Origin: Leclercia adecarboxylata
GTDB taxonomy: Bacteria; Pseudomonadota; Gammaproteobacteria; Enterobacterales; Enterobacteriaceae
Assembly (NCBI RefSeq): GCF_023639785.1
Contig: NZ_CP098325.1
Coordinates: forward strand, 2,542,001 to 2,606,000
Reading direction: 5' to 3'
DNA: 64,000 nt
The notes beneath the pieces are model-generated. The model saw only the letters and a list, made by a program, of their open reading frames with translations, was not told where the DNA came from and searched no databases. Below are positions 46,624 through 56,666 of the stretch, piece by piece. A program made the position numbers and the translations under genes. The first letter of the stretch is position 1. Each line of letters begins with the position of its first letter.

Positions 46624-47148
46624 TCACTCCTTTACCGGCACAAGGCTGAGCCAGCCATCACCCAGTTCAATCGTGCGGGGTGTGTCCGGGTCAAGATCGT
46701 CACGGGTTAGCACCAGCCGCCAGCGGTTGTCCTGCATATCCGGTCGGTTAAACAGCCCCACCACCGCCACGAACCGGGCGTCTTCATCCAGGGGCATATT
46801 GAGCGTCACGCTGCCGCCGGGCATCACCAGCTGCTCTTTTGATGCCAGCACGTCGTCCTTAAGTACCGTATCGGCCTTGCGCAGCAGCGTTTGGTAATCG
46901 GTGGCATCAACCGCTTTACGATCCCTGAGCTGATAAACCCGCACCATGGTCGCCAGCGGCGTCTGTGCGCCATCGGCGTTAATGGCCGTGCGCGGGGTAA
47001 AATCCAGATGCAGCGTTTTAATTTTCTTGTAGAAGATGGATTTGGTGATGCTGACCGTACCGTCCGTAACGGTCTGCGTCAGACCGCAGCCTGCAAGCAG
47101 ACCACAGGCGATAAGCGTCAGCGCCCGCCAGCGGGTTACTGTTGCCAT
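46624..47148 (-). CDS. tssJ: TssJ, T6SS outer-membrane lipoprotein
   Basis: 174 residues with signal and lipobox GLLAGC (Cys21). The mature part has the TssJ beta-sandwich features (LATMVRVYQLRDRKAV, FNRPDMQDNRWRLVL). TssJ anchors the TssM-TssL membrane complex to the outer membrane. An AAGGA site precedes the ATG. Located between tssG and vgrG. Confidence 0.93.
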   Translation of the reverse strand: MATVTRWRALTLIACGLLAGCGLTQTVTDGTVSITKSIFYKKIKTLHLDFTPRTAINADGAQTPLATMVRVYQLRDRKAVDATDYQTLLRKADTVLKDDVLASKEQLVMPGGSVTLNMPLDEDARFVAVVGLFNRPDMQDNRWRLVLTRDDLDPDTPRTIELGDGWLSLVPVKE

Positions 47149-47183
47149 TCAAAAGTTCCTTTATTGAAAGTGGGAGTACGTAT

Positions 47184-48266
47184 TTAATCGAAGCGGTAAT
47201 GCCCGTCTTCAGCAGGCGATAACACAGACCATTGCAACCCTTCATAGCAGCCCAGACTGACGGTCAGTCTCTCCCGGTTATTGCTGAGTTTGCCTGCTTT
47301 CAGGCCCAGCAAACCGGTACGGCCCAGCAGGATACGCTTGCCTTTACTAAGGCGCGGCTCAGGCAGCAACCGCACGGGTACGGTAAGGCGCAGTCGTGCG
47401 TCACTGCGATAACCGAGATAGACGCGCATCAGGACCAGCAAATCTGTACGGAGGACACCACCGGGTAACCAGCCTTCCGCCTCGTCCGGATCCGATGTCT
47501 CCAGCGTCACCAGTACCCGGCTGCAGGCTTCCCTTGCCGTTTTACCCAGCGTGGCCCGCTGTGAAAGACGGACGCGGTTTATTCCTCCCAGCCCACTGCG
47601 GTTATCAATATGGACTTTAACTGGATCGGGTTCGGTGATAAATGCCCGGGTATTCGGTGCCAGCAGGCTCACCAGGGCCCGGATGCCTTCGGCGTTACGG
47701 GTGGGTAATCGCATGGTGCCCAGCAGGGCCAGGAAACGAGAAACCGGTGTAGCCACCTGTTCCGACGTGCCCGGTATACCGAGCCCCACCAGCCCCAACA
47801 GACATTGTGATGTAGCATCGCGACCACCAGCCTCGAAGGTCGCCGGCCAGGCGTATTTTCGCCAGATCCGGTAATACTGTGTGGTGATGCGGTGGCTGAA
47901 AATATCCAGAAATGAGGTGACCGCCTCATGGCCTTCGCGGCGCTGCGCAATGTCATCCAGATAGGACGTCGGCAGAGGGGAGTCCACCCCATACACACCA
48001 AGAAATGTCGTTCGGACCGTCGGGGGTAATGACGGATGGTCTTCGTCGGTCTCCACCGTTTTCAGGGTACTGACCGGGAAACCCATACCAGGCCAGGGTC
48101 TGAATCGTACAGGATCGTCGCCAGGATGGCTTGTAGTGCCCAGTTTCGCCGCATCCGGACTTTCCTGTTCCAGCAACTGGCAGAAACGATAGAAATTGGC
48201 CCGCCAGATATCATTTTTAAGGGCCAGCGTCAGCCCGGTACGTGCAGGCTGTGATTCTCGCGCCAT
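47184..48266 (-). CDS. tssG: TssG, T6SS baseplate protein
   Basis: 360 residues; a usual length for TssG is about 330-360. Conserved parts are FYRFCQLLEQ near the start, RFRPWPGMGFPVSTL, LGVYGVDSPLPTSYLDDI, and the C-terminal LGRTGLLG. With TssF it forms the baseplate wedge around VgrG. The ATG lies 37 bases inside the end of tssF, so translation is coupled. Confidence 0.94.
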   Translation of the reverse strand: MARESQPARTGLTLALKNDIWRANFYRFCQLLEQESPDAAKLGTTSHPGDDPVRFRPWPGMGFPVSTLKTVETDEDHPSLPPTVRTTFLGVYGVDSPLPTSYLDDIAQRREGHEAVTSFLDIFSHRITTQYYRIWRKYAWPATFEAGGRDATSQCLLGLVGLGIPGTSEQVATPVSRFLALLGTMRLPTRNAEGIRALVSLLAPNTRAFITEPDPVKVHIDNRSGLGGINRVRLSQRATLGKTAREACSRVLVTLETSDPDEAEGWLPGGVLRTDLLVLMRVYLGYRSDARLRLTVPVRLLPEPRLSKGKRILLGRTGLLGLKAGKLSNNRERLTVSLGCYEGLQWSVLSPAEDGHYRFD

Positions 48267-49999
48267 CTCAGTCGTTTCCCTGTCGGTTGCAATACCAGCG
48301 TAAGCTGGTTAAAAAGGTGAATATCGGCATAGAGCGCAAAGAACCGGTGCAGCATTTCACCAAAGAGATTCACATCGCCCTCGCCTGCAAAATTATCCAT
48401 ATTCAGCGTGACCTCAATGTCCACGCCCCTGCGCATAAAGCCCTTCTCAAAACGACGGATCAGGGTGTGCTTCACTGCGACGATTGCTTCAAGCCGACGA
48501 CGGTTCATTTCATCGTCGGTCCAGTCATAGAGCGCCAGCGTGCCCCGAAGCACCTCCGGATTGTCCATCATGCTAAGGAAGTTTGATCCGAGGTGACTCA
48601 TCACCCGCCAGTGAAAACGGTCGTTTGCCGGGGGATATAGCGGCATCGTCGGTGCAGTGACGTTCAGTACTCTGACGGGCACTTTGCCGGTTTTAACCAC
48701 TCTGTCGAGGAGCGTACTTTCCAGCGCTTTGCGCGGAAGCTGGCCATTGGTGCCGGTTATTCGCATCGTGAGTGACTCTGGTTTATCTGACAGCTGCTCC
48801 AGTTCGAACGAGCGCCCCCCGAGTATTAACCAGGTGTCATACAGCCCGGAGGGACCGCGTTTAACGCGGGTGTGGTAATAACGTTCAGGGGCATCGTGGC
48901 GCATCATACCGCCCCTGTGCCGGAAGCTGGTAAAGGGTACATAGGGGTGTTTGCCATTCTTCACCGCGCCGTGGATGTTATCGACGCTGTAAATCTCGGT
49001 ATGACCATCCTGAAGACGCAGCGGCCTGAGCAGATATTCGTTATCCAGTGGCTCAAGAGTCAGAGGATCGGCTTCCAGGGTAAAGAGATTGATTACCGGC
49101 GCACAGTGCAGACGTAAATTTTCTGTCTCAAAAGGCAGATCGGATGACCAGGCTTCACTGAGTACAATGTCGATTTCAAACCAGGTGCTGACCGAGGTGA
49201 GCCCGATGGAGTCAAGGCCGCGCAGCTCAACAAACATGAACTTTGGACGGAAGCTGAAATACTCCAGCAGCAATTGGTAACCACTGAAGGCTGTGTCAGC
49301 TTTCTTCCACAGGACGTCATTGTCGTCAAAGCCCATGGGTTTGCACCAGCCGTCAAACTTATGACGTTCGGTATGCGTCCCGGCATGACGGGCGTACATG
49401 GCGTGGACTCGTCGGGTCATTGCCAGATGTAGCGCTGAACTGATGGGACTCTCTGCGTTAAGAAAGATAGAGACTCTGTCTATCCCGGTTTCAATCCAGT
49501 CCACTTTTTCAGGGCATTCGAAGCGCAAACGGATAGCTGAGCGGCCATCGGTCTCAGTATGGAGGCGAGCATCTGCAAGGTGCAGCGGTTGTAATGTAAT
49601 GTCTCGGGTGGTCCGGTACTGGCAGGCGGTTTTATGTGGTCCGACGGGACGTGACAGAACTGAAAAACCTTCAGCCAGTATTTCGGCCTGACGCAGACTG
49701 CGCCAGTCAGGTGAGAACTCGACGATGGCCAGCGACGGTATAGTCCGCATATAGTGCGGCCACAGAAGACTCACCAGCCCTTCGGTCAGTTCCGGTAAAT
49801 CATCATCCAGCTTTTCGCGCAGGCGGCCCATCAGGAAGGCAAAACCTTCGAGAAGACGTTCCACATAGGGATCGCGAGCGCCAGGTTTATCCAGATTAAG
49901 CATCGCTGCACGATCCGGATGAGCCCGGGCAAACTCTTTACCGGCCTCACGCAGATATCGCATCTCTGCTTCGTAATAGCGCAGGGTTAAATCATCCAT
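48230..49999 (-). CDS. tssF: TssF, T6SS baseplate protein
   Basis: 589 residues from the second ATG (MDDLTLRYYEAEMRYLREAG), which has AGGA nine bases upstream; the earlier ATG at 50008 sits right on the ribosome site. Family signatures: YYEAEMRYLREAGKEFA, ERLLEGFAFLMGRLREKLDD and a C-terminal GEMLHRFFALYADIHLFNQL. Forms the TssF2G baseplate wedge with TssE. Confidence 0.94.
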   Translation of the reverse strand: MDDLTLRYYEAEMRYLREAGKEFARAHPDRAAMLNLDKPGARDPYVERLLEGFAFLMGRLREKLDDDLPELTEGLVSLLWPHYMRTIPSLAIVEFSPDWRSLRQAEILAEGFSVLSRPVGPHKTACQYRTTRDITLQPLHLADARLHTETDGRSAIRLRFECPEKVDWIETGIDRVSIFLNAESPISSALHLAMTRRVHAMYARHAGTHTERHKFDGWCKPMGFDDNDVLWKKADTAFSGYQLLLEYFSFRPKFMFVELRGLDSIGLTSVSTWFEIDIVLSEAWSSDLPFETENLRLHCAPVINLFTLEADPLTLEPLDNEYLLRPLRLQDGHTEIYSVDNIHGAVKNGKHPYVPFTSFRHRGGMMRHDAPERYYHTRVKRGPSGLYDTWLILGGRSFELEQLSDKPESLTMRITGTNGQLPRKALESTLLDRVVKTGKVPVRVLNVTAPTMPLYPPANDRFHWRVMSHLGSNFLSMMDNPEVLRGTLALYDWTDDEMNRRRLEAIVAVKHTLIRRFEKGFMRRGVDIEVTLNMDNFAGEGDVNLFGEMLHRFFALYADIHLFNQLTLVLQPTGKRLRWRENHSLHVPG

Positions 50000-50032
50000 G
50001 AACGACATTCCTGAAAATTGTTAATGAAAACT

Positions 50033-51640
50033 TTAGCCACAAAGCACCATGGCACGGGCAGGGTCGATAGCAATAAGTCCGGCAAGTAAGGACTCCATCT
50101 CAGGCATCAGACGGGCTTTATCAGATTCGCTACGACCGGCTTTCATGCGTAACAGCTTCAGACGTCGAGCCTGAACTTCAAACAACAGAGCCGGTTCCCA
50201 GTCTCCGAGCGTCAGCAGTGGTGCTCTGGAGGTAAGTTCACCAAGCAGATGAAGCGCCATATCGTTTCGGCCATACTGCTCTGCCACCCGGGCCATTAGC
50301 AGGCGAATCAGCCAGCGATGGCGTGGTGTATCCATTCCCGGGCGGGACTGGAGCCAGGCCAGTGCCGCTTCGGGCCCTTCCGTGTCTCCCTTCTCCATGG
50401 CTTCGGACTCAAGGAGCAGCACATCATCAGCCTGACCATTAACAACGGTTGCGGGTTCATCGCCGTACATCAGGCCTTCTTCATTCACTTTTTCAGCGAT
50501 CCAGGCGATGGTAACTTCATCAGCGAAGGGGATGCCGTCATTCCATGCCAGTCCCTCAAGACCCGGAAGACGCCGAAGTAGTAGCCGCAAATCGAGAAGA
50601 ACGGAGTCTGACCAGGCATCCCAGGGTTGTCCGGCATGGCTGAGCCCCTGCCACAGATACCACTGGAGATCGAGCCAAAAATGATTCACGCCTTCGCAAA
50701 ACATCTGGCTGGCCTGCTCAACGAGTTCAGTCCAGTTTTTCTGAAGATATAGCCGCTTGAGTTGAGCGCGATACTCGGGTTTCGGCGGTACCAGACGGGT
50801 GCGACCGTTATTGTCGAGCGGCGGGATCTGGTCCACAGTATCCCACCGCACAGTCTTTATCAGCCGGTGAGAGGCAAGCCAGCCCTGGGGCTGCTCGCTC
50901 AGCCAGCGGGAAAGTAACCTGGTCTGGTCGAGTAAATCGCGACCCGATTTCACCGGTGACAGTTGTGGAAAATCAGCATGAGCTGATTCACGCCCGTACT
51001 CACAGGCGCTGCTGTTCTGAGGGACGAGTGTTTCCATACCACCTGAACGTGCAAGGCGGTTTTCAAGAGCAGTACAAAGGCCTGTAAAATACGGTTTCTC
51101 AGCTTCCGGCCACTCTGCCACGGCGGATTCAAGCAGGTTTAGGGCGCCAATCGTCAGACCGGCATCATTGCTGTCTACCTCGGGCCATAACAGCAACGCA
51201 TCAATAACTTTTGCGCTGTTCAGCCACTCCAGCGCAGCTTTACGGGCAGCGGGACGATGGGGATGACATGCCTGCCCGTAGCGGGTCAGCATCGCAACGA
51301 GTAGCAGTAAGCCTTCGGACAACCCTTTTTCGCCGTCGCGGCTGAGACGCGCCTGAACGTACCAGGTCACCACGCGAATATCTTTGGCGCATTCGTAAAG
51401 ACACTTCTGTGCCAAATCGCACAACAGCCCTGAATCGGTACCCGAAAGCTTATTGATCTCTTCACGCATTAGCTGGAAATTATCGTCGTATGCGGGATCG
51501 TCTCCGGTTTCAGGCCCAGTGGTGAAAGGATGCAGCCAGCTATCCCAGAGCGACAGGGCGTCAATTGCCCGGGTGATAAGGCGCTGCCTTTCTTCCTGGC
51601 TGGTGGTGCAGGCGGTTAACAGATCTTCCGATGAACTCAT
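50033..51640 (-). CDS. tssA: TssA, T6SS sheath-assembly protein
   Basis: 535 residues, soluble (no membrane helix). The ImpA N-terminal domain covers about 15-150 (LSLWDSWLHPFTTGPETGDDPAYDD), and the C-terminal half is a long helical VasJ-type domain with MDTPRHRWLIRLLMARVAEQYGR. TssA recruits baseplate and sheath parts and stays at the distal end in several systems. Located between tssM and tssF. The 81-base gap to tssM holds no supported gene. Confidence 0.88.
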   Translation of the reverse strand: MSSSEDLLTACTTSQEERQRLITRAIDALSLWDSWLHPFTTGPETGDDPAYDDNFQLMREEINKLSGTDSGLLCDLAQKCLYECAKDIRVVTWYVQARLSRDGEKGLSEGLLLLVAMLTRYGQACHPHRPAARKAALEWLNSAKVIDALLLWPEVDSNDAGLTIGALNLLESAVAEWPEAEKPYFTGLCTALENRLARSGGMETLVPQNSSACEYGRESAHADFPQLSPVKSGRDLLDQTRLLSRWLSEQPQGWLASHRLIKTVRWDTVDQIPPLDNNGRTRLVPPKPEYRAQLKRLYLQKNWTELVEQASQMFCEGVNHFWLDLQWYLWQGLSHAGQPWDAWSDSVLLDLRLLLRRLPGLEGLAWNDGIPFADEVTIAWIAEKVNEEGLMYGDEPATVVNGQADDVLLLESEAMEKGDTEGPEAALAWLQSRPGMDTPRHRWLIRLLMARVAEQYGRNDMALHLLGELTSRAPLLTLGDWEPALLFEVQARRLKLLRMKAGRSESDKARLMPEMESLLAGLIAIDPARAMVLCG

Positions 51641-51721
51641 TCTTTTTCCCGTTTGTTAGTCTCTTCCATAAAACTCCCGACTGCTTTAAGAAAAGCGTCG
51701 TTATGGGCTGATTCCCCATCG

Positions 51722-54700
51722 TCACTGCAGTTCTTCTGCACCACCGGCAACGTTAAAGATAGCGTCGGGAAGCGTAAATCCCTGTAGCTTCAGTAAGGCA
51801 AGCGGACCTTCACCAAGCTCGCTACGCATCACAAACTTCAGAGGATTGCCGTCGCCGGAGATCCACACCAGTTGCGTCCGGCTGGCATCAAGAGGGGTAA
51901 TGAGGGCCTTGTCCAGCAGGCGAATGAATCCCCAGTTGCCCTGGTTGTTGGCATAAAGCTGCATACCGCTGTTTACACTGCGCCAGCTGAGCGACACGCC
52001 TGGATAGTAGGTATTACCAGGCCAGGTAAAGCTCTGCCAGCTTTCCATCTGGTTGAAATAATCCAGGTTTTGCTCATCAAGGGTAAGTTGCACTCTGGCT
52101 ACATCCCGAGAAGGACGCGCCATCAGTTCAAAGTGAACCCCTGCATCGCCCTGAGAGAACGCGATATCTGACAGTTCTGCCAGTTGGTTAATCGCACGAA
52201 GGAAATCCGGGCTGACAACCATACCCTGACTTGCGGAAGGGTCAACGACCCAGCGGTTTCCTTCCTGATGAAGGATCCCGCCAAGGTTAGTTTTCAGGAA
52301 GGTTGTGATTCGACCTGAGTCGCTACGAAGGAAATGAGCCAGTAACGGCAAGGAGGCGTCGCTACCTGTCGCTTTAAAGGGATACCGTCCCGAAAAAGCC
52401 TTATTCCATTGGTCGACAATGGTTGTCTGCCAGCGGGCATTTAGGCTATCTGCTGCCGGGGCAAGTACTTGCCGCCAGGCCAGATCCAGTGGTTGCACAA
52501 ACAGCGACTGACCAAATCCGTTCCACTCCTGCCCCAGGCTTGCCGCAACCAGACTGCTATAATCGCGGGTGTCAGTCAGATCGATGGCTTTACCCTGGAA
52601 CACGGTCTGGGCCAGCATCCGGGACATCGCCTGCGGATCCGGCGCGCTGGTGACCTGCTGAAGTTTCAGCCGCACCTGGGTAACGCGGGCCAGCCAGGAC
52701 TGGAAACTGAGGTTACCGTTGGTACCAGTACCCTCTTTACCTTCCATAAATCCCGTAAGTGGTCCAAAAACGTCCTCCAGTGGACCTTTCGGCCCCTGCG
52801 CCTGCTCAATGAACTGTCGGGTATATTTTTTTCGACCAACCAGTTTTTTCGCTGAATCCACTATCGAATCAGCCAGTGCCTCGCCCTTCTCCCCTGTTTT
52901 CCCCTGCCAGGCCAGCGTATTCATTAAGGCTACAAGCGGAGACTGACGGATATCGCCAATCAGACTGAGCTGGGCAATGGCTTCAGAAAGAGAGGTCGCA
53001 TCCTGCCACTGAATGCTGTTGACCATGTTCAGCCAGGCATTACCAAAATCGGTGAAATACCGTTCTGTCAGTCGGACCTTCAGCGCCTCCGGGCCGATAT
53101 CGCTCCCTGTCTGGTGCGTCTTATCCGTCAGGACCCAGTCAATTTCATCGCGGCGGGTTTTAACGACCTCGTTAATCGCATCCTGTACCTGCTCTTCCCA
53201 GGCCTGACGTGTAAACATTCCCGGGACGACTTCATCAGTACTGAATACCGTTGAAGCATCGGTATCGCCGGTCATATCGGCAAGCGTTAAATCAGGCCAG
53301 TTACTGGCCACACGCTTAAGCATGTCCTGATAGAGACCAGATTCGGCGTTCCGCTGACCTATTTGCTTGAGCAAGATCTGACGGACCGTGCCGATTAATT
53401 CAGTGTCAGGCTTAATTTTCCATTCCGGATGGGCCGGGAGGTTTTGCGCAAAAAAGCCCAGCAGTTTCGGTGCTATGTCCTGCCAGGTACCATCCGGCAC
53501 ATTCTGGCGTTTCGGCCAGGTTATTAGCACGTTTTTCGCCAGCCATCCTGCATCGGCTTTGTCCGGCCTGGCCATCATCAGGTAAGCTTTCAGGACATCG
53601 TAGGTCCGTTGCGTTCCCTGCATCCGGGCATCACTGGCAGGAGGTAGTTGCACAAAGGCATTCAAGTGCTGCTTCAGATGATCTGCTGCGGCATCCCTCA
53701 TCAACTGTGCGTTATTTTTTGCATACAGCGGCCAGAGTGCGGCCAGCGTGTCGCTGTCCTGGTTAAGACCAAAGCGGGTGTACCACGGAGCACCGGTCGC
53801 CTCACGATGTTGCAGACGAGCAATGGCTTGCTGGAGTACGAGCTGGTTGTGCAGGCGTTCAGCCAAGGGTTTTGCGGTATCCGCTGCTTGCCTTGCCGTT
53901 TCCTGCGCCTGATAAATCTGGGCACGGTTAACGATGAGGGACAGCAGTGTACCAGCCCCCCACAGGATTATCAGGGAAAGCAAAATTAACCGCAGAATCT
54001 TCAGCCAGTCGAAACCCAGTTTTCTGGCGCGAACCGTGGCACAGTCATCAATGACGGCTTTCCATGTCGGTGTGTCGAGACGAGTGTTAGGCACCGTTCC
54101 GGCAACAGCCAGTTCTGGACTGAACATCGCCCCACGTAAACGCCAGGCTGCAGATCCCTGCATCAGCCCGCCGAGCAAAACGGTCAGGCTGGCTTTCAAT
54201 TCGTGTTGCAGACGGGAGGACAGCTGAAGCAGACCGAAATCAGCTGGATTATTCAGTATCTGTGCCATTCCGGTTTTTTGCAGGCGCTGAGACAGCGTAG
54301 TCAATGCCTTATCCGCCTCTTTTACAGTGCCTTCCGGCCCGATAATGACTCCTGTAGCAACCATTTGCGCATCCTGCTGAGCACCGGTGGCGTTGTCAGT
54401 CAGCCACAGCCAGACAGGCGCTTGCCAGCCCAGCTGATGGTCGGCTTTCTGGTGGCAACGCAAAAAAGCATCCCGTTCACTATCCGTCGGGAGGGTTGAG
54501 GTACTCATCACCTGAATGATGCCATCAACCGGTTGGCCGGATCGCAGGCGCGTCAGCTTTGAAAGGAAGATCTCATCCGGAAGTGACTGCCCATCACCGC
54601 CATAAATCAGTACGTTACCGTCGCCTTCCTGCCAGAGGTCATGACACAGGCTCGGGGCCGCTTTCTGGACGTCGTCCGGATTCCCCATCACCAGCAGGAG

Positions 54701-55093
54701 TCGCACCTTACGCTGCCAGCGACGCCCATAGCGAAAGCGCAGGTGTTCGGACACGGCGGCTTCGCTGAAGACCGGTTCATCGTCGTCTTCTTCGCTGGCA
54801 ATGGTATTCGTCACCGGAACGGTAATCTGAGACTTTTTCTGCCCCAAGTGGAAGTACAACCCGGACTTACCGGCGATGTCGAAAGCCTTTTCTGTCAGCC
54901 AGCCGAGTAAAAACAGCGCGGCAGCCAGCATGGCGCAGAATGTGAGTATGCGCTGGCCGTCATACGGACCGAATCCGGTAGCCGAGGCCACGCTTTCCGG
55001 AAAGGCATAAAACAGAAAAGCCACGATGACCGTCAGAAAAAACGCGACAGTCACAACGGAGCCGATGAGTGTTTTGACTTTTACCTTAGACAT
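51722..55093 (-). CDS. tssM: TssM (IcmF), T6SS inner-membrane channel protein
   Basis: 1123 residues from MSKVKVKTLIGSVV; the frame is open 61 codons upstream, but that overlaps the previous gene and lacks similarity. Two N-terminal transmembrane helices (about 8-30 and 44-64), a cytoplasmic domain, a third helix near 362-388 and a large periplasmic domain that contacts TssJ (ending PDAIFNVAGGAEELQ). The cytoplasmic domain shows no P-loop where many TssM proteins have one (sequence LLLVMGNPDDVQKAAPS), so it is probably not an NTPase. Confidence 0.94.
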   Translation of the reverse strand: MSKVKVKTLIGSVVTVAFFLTVIVAFLFYAFPESVASATGFGPYDGQRILTFCAMLAAALFLLGWLTEKAFDIAGKSGLYFHLGQKKSQITVPVTNTIASEEDDDEPVFSEAAVSEHLRFRYGRRWQRKVRLLLVMGNPDDVQKAAPSLCHDLWQEGDGNVLIYGGDGQSLPDEIFLSKLTRLRSGQPVDGIIQVMSTSTLPTDSERDAFLRCHQKADHQLGWQAPVWLWLTDNATGAQQDAQMVATGVIIGPEGTVKEADKALTTLSQRLQKTGMAQILNNPADFGLLQLSSRLQHELKASLTVLLGGLMQGSAAWRLRGAMFSPELAVAGTVPNTRLDTPTWKAVIDDCATVRARKLGFDWLKILRLILLSLIILWGAGTLLSLIVNRAQIYQAQETARQAADTAKPLAERLHNQLVLQQAIARLQHREATGAPWYTRFGLNQDSDTLAALWPLYAKNNAQLMRDAAADHLKQHLNAFVQLPPASDARMQGTQRTYDVLKAYLMMARPDKADAGWLAKNVLITWPKRQNVPDGTWQDIAPKLLGFFAQNLPAHPEWKIKPDTELIGTVRQILLKQIGQRNAESGLYQDMLKRVASNWPDLTLADMTGDTDASTVFSTDEVVPGMFTRQAWEEQVQDAINEVVKTRRDEIDWVLTDKTHQTGSDIGPEALKVRLTERYFTDFGNAWLNMVNSIQWQDATSLSEAIAQLSLIGDIRQSPLVALMNTLAWQGKTGEKGEALADSIVDSAKKLVGRKKYTRQFIEQAQGPKGPLEDVFGPLTGFMEGKEGTGTNGNLSFQSWLARVTQVRLKLQQVTSAPDPQAMSRMLAQTVFQGKAIDLTDTRDYSSLVAASLGQEWNGFGQSLFVQPLDLAWRQVLAPAADSLNARWQTTIVDQWNKAFSGRYPFKATGSDASLPLLAHFLRSDSGRITTFLKTNLGGILHQEGNRWVVDPSASQGMVVSPDFLRAINQLAELSDIAFSQGDAGVHFELMARPSRDVARVQLTLDEQNLDYFNQMESWQSFTWPGNTYYPGVSLSWRSVNSGMQLYANNQGNWGFIRLLDKALITPLDASRTQLVWISGDGNPLKFVMRSELGEGPLALLKLQGFTLPDAIFNVAGGAEELQ

Positions 55094-56294
55094 TCTTAGG
55101 CGATTCCTTGCGAACTTCTTCTTTGGTGATGACGGCGATCCAGACGTCGTCCTTGTCAGCGGTGGGTTGTGCGGCGATAACCTGCGGGCCATTATCGCTA
55201 CATGCAGCAGAGGCAAGAATAATAGCAAGCCAGGGGGCGGCGCGTCTGGCATATCCCAGAGCGGGATCAATACCATGATTGTCTTTTGACAAGCTGAATG
55301 TCACCCCATTATCTTCACAAGCCATATTCCATCCACTTCCGCTTGAAAGGACCGGACCTGTATACCAGGCAGTTTTTAGTGTCCCAGGGGCTGTTGCGGC
55401 CCATAAAAGTGCCCTGTCCAGCGTTTTTACAAGCCGGGTTTCCTGGCCCTTTTCAGGGCGATGGAGACATACGGCATCAGGATAACCAACAGCCTTACGG
55501 TTGCTGAGCACCACAAGGGTAATGGCATCGGCGTCACCTTCATCAGGCTGAGCTGGCAATGAAAACGTCACTCCTGCAAGAATGCCTGGAGTGTTCCAGC
55601 GCTGGTCCAGCCAGGCATCAAACCCAGCCAGACCTTTGCCCGCAAGGAGTCTGAAGACCCGCCCGGTTCTGGCAGTGAGTTCATTTCTGAAGTGCTCCTC
55701 CAGTCTGGGTCGGATATCGTCGTCACAGTCCAGCATCAGGCAGCAAGGAATATCCTTCGACAGGGTGTCGGTAATTTTTTGTACATGGGCGACGAGTGTT
55801 GACGTCGCGGAGATGAATTCTGTATCCAGATCTGTCTGAAAACCGGCTAAGGCTGCATATCTGACAGCGGTTCTGGAACCCCGTGGCGTTGAGGCCTCTG
55901 AAGCTGGAACGGTATGATTAAGTGCTTTCACCAGTGCACCGGGGCTATTTCCTGAAACGTGTTGAACGCATGTATCGAGTATCCAGGCACAGCGCTGACC
56001 CCGACGAGTTTCGCGATCAATAAGCGCTTCGCGCTCCATATTCCGGGACTCAGCCCCTACCTGCTCTGCTTTGTATGCAAACCGGCGCAGGGAGAAAAGC
56101 AGTCCCCAGAGACAGAAAGGTAATCCCAGCGCAGTAAACCAGAAAATAAAACCAGTGCGTTCTGTCGTCCAGTTCCATAGCGTTACCGCAATCCCACCTG
56201 ACATGACAAATGCCAGGAACAGCAGCCAGCGGCGGGTATCAGGTCGTGGAACCTTCGCCGCCTTTTCAGGGATGGTATCCAGCAGGACAGGCAT
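55086..56294 (-). CDS. Uncharacterised T6SS-linked inner-membrane protein
   Basis: 402 residues from MPVLLDTIPEKAAK (ATG two bases after the PAAR stop). Two transmembrane helices near the N-terminus (WLLFLAFVMSGGIAVTLW and IFWFTALGLPFCLWGLLFSL), a cytoplasmic middle, and a third hydrophobic stretch near residue 350 (APWLAIILASAA). It overlaps tssM by 8 bases, so its product is probably made together with TssM. I recall an unnamed gene in this place in Klebsiella/Enterobacter T6SS loci; no motif reveals its task. Confidence 0.75.
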   Translation of the reverse strand: MPVLLDTIPEKAAKVPRPDTRRWLLFLAFVMSGGIAVTLWNWTTERTGFIFWFTALGLPFCLWGLLFSLRRFAYKAEQVGAESRNMEREALIDRETRRGQRCAWILDTCVQHVSGNSPGALVKALNHTVPASEASTPRGSRTAVRYAALAGFQTDLDTEFISATSTLVAHVQKITDTLSKDIPCCLMLDCDDDIRPRLEEHFRNELTARTGRVFRLLAGKGLAGFDAWLDQRWNTPGILAGVTFSLPAQPDEGDADAITLVVLSNRKAVGYPDAVCLHRPEKGQETRLVKTLDRALLWAATAPGTLKTAWYTGPVLSSGSGWNMACEDNGVTFSLSKDNHGIDPALGYARRAAPWLAIILASAACSDNGPQVIAAQPTADKDDVWIAVITKEEVRKESPKNV

Positions 56295-56296
56295 AC

Positions 56297-56560
56297 TCAG
56301 GCAACCTTTGCAGGAGCAAAAGAACTGATCAATGTGCAGCCACAACCACATTTATGACCGTGAAAAGCAACAGGGATCCCGTTATCAAGATAATCAGGGT
56401 TACCTTCTATGATAGTTGTCGGACCATGTCCCGGTATAGGGCAGGAAACCCTGTCACCTTTACGCGCCACGCCAATCCCCCCAAATATCATGGTGCCAGA
56501 GCAGGTCATCACTGAACCGCCGTGAGTTGTTTTGTCGCCTTTTCGAATAATCTGCAACAT
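56297..56560 (-). CDS. PAAR-domain spike-tip protein
   Basis: 87 residues covering a single PAAR domain: IRKGDKTTHGGSVMTCSGTM, ARKGDRVSCPIPGHGP and VAFHGHKCGCGC, with the His and Cys residues that bind zinc at the cone base. It sharpens the VgrG tip and can carry effectors. No fused toxin. GGAG lies 7 bases before the ATG. Next gene starts two bases after the stop. Confidence 0.92.
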   Translation of the reverse strand: MLQIIRKGDKTTHGGSVMTCSGTMIFGGIGVARKGDRVSCPIPGHGPTTIIEGNPDYLDNGIPVAFHGHKCGCGCTLISSFAPAKVA

Positions 56561-56666
56561 TTATATCTCCATCAATTTATTGTATACAAGGCAGAATAAA
56601 TTAATATTTATTACTCAAGTAGTTTCAGAATCTTGACCAATGCAGCCAGAGGGTTGTTATGCCTGT

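Noticed and set aside
51641..51721. Short peptide-like stretch ending SFMEETNKREKE between tssM and tssA
   Set aside because: No convincing start codon; only about 27 codons are open outside tssM. Could be a relic but not supportable.
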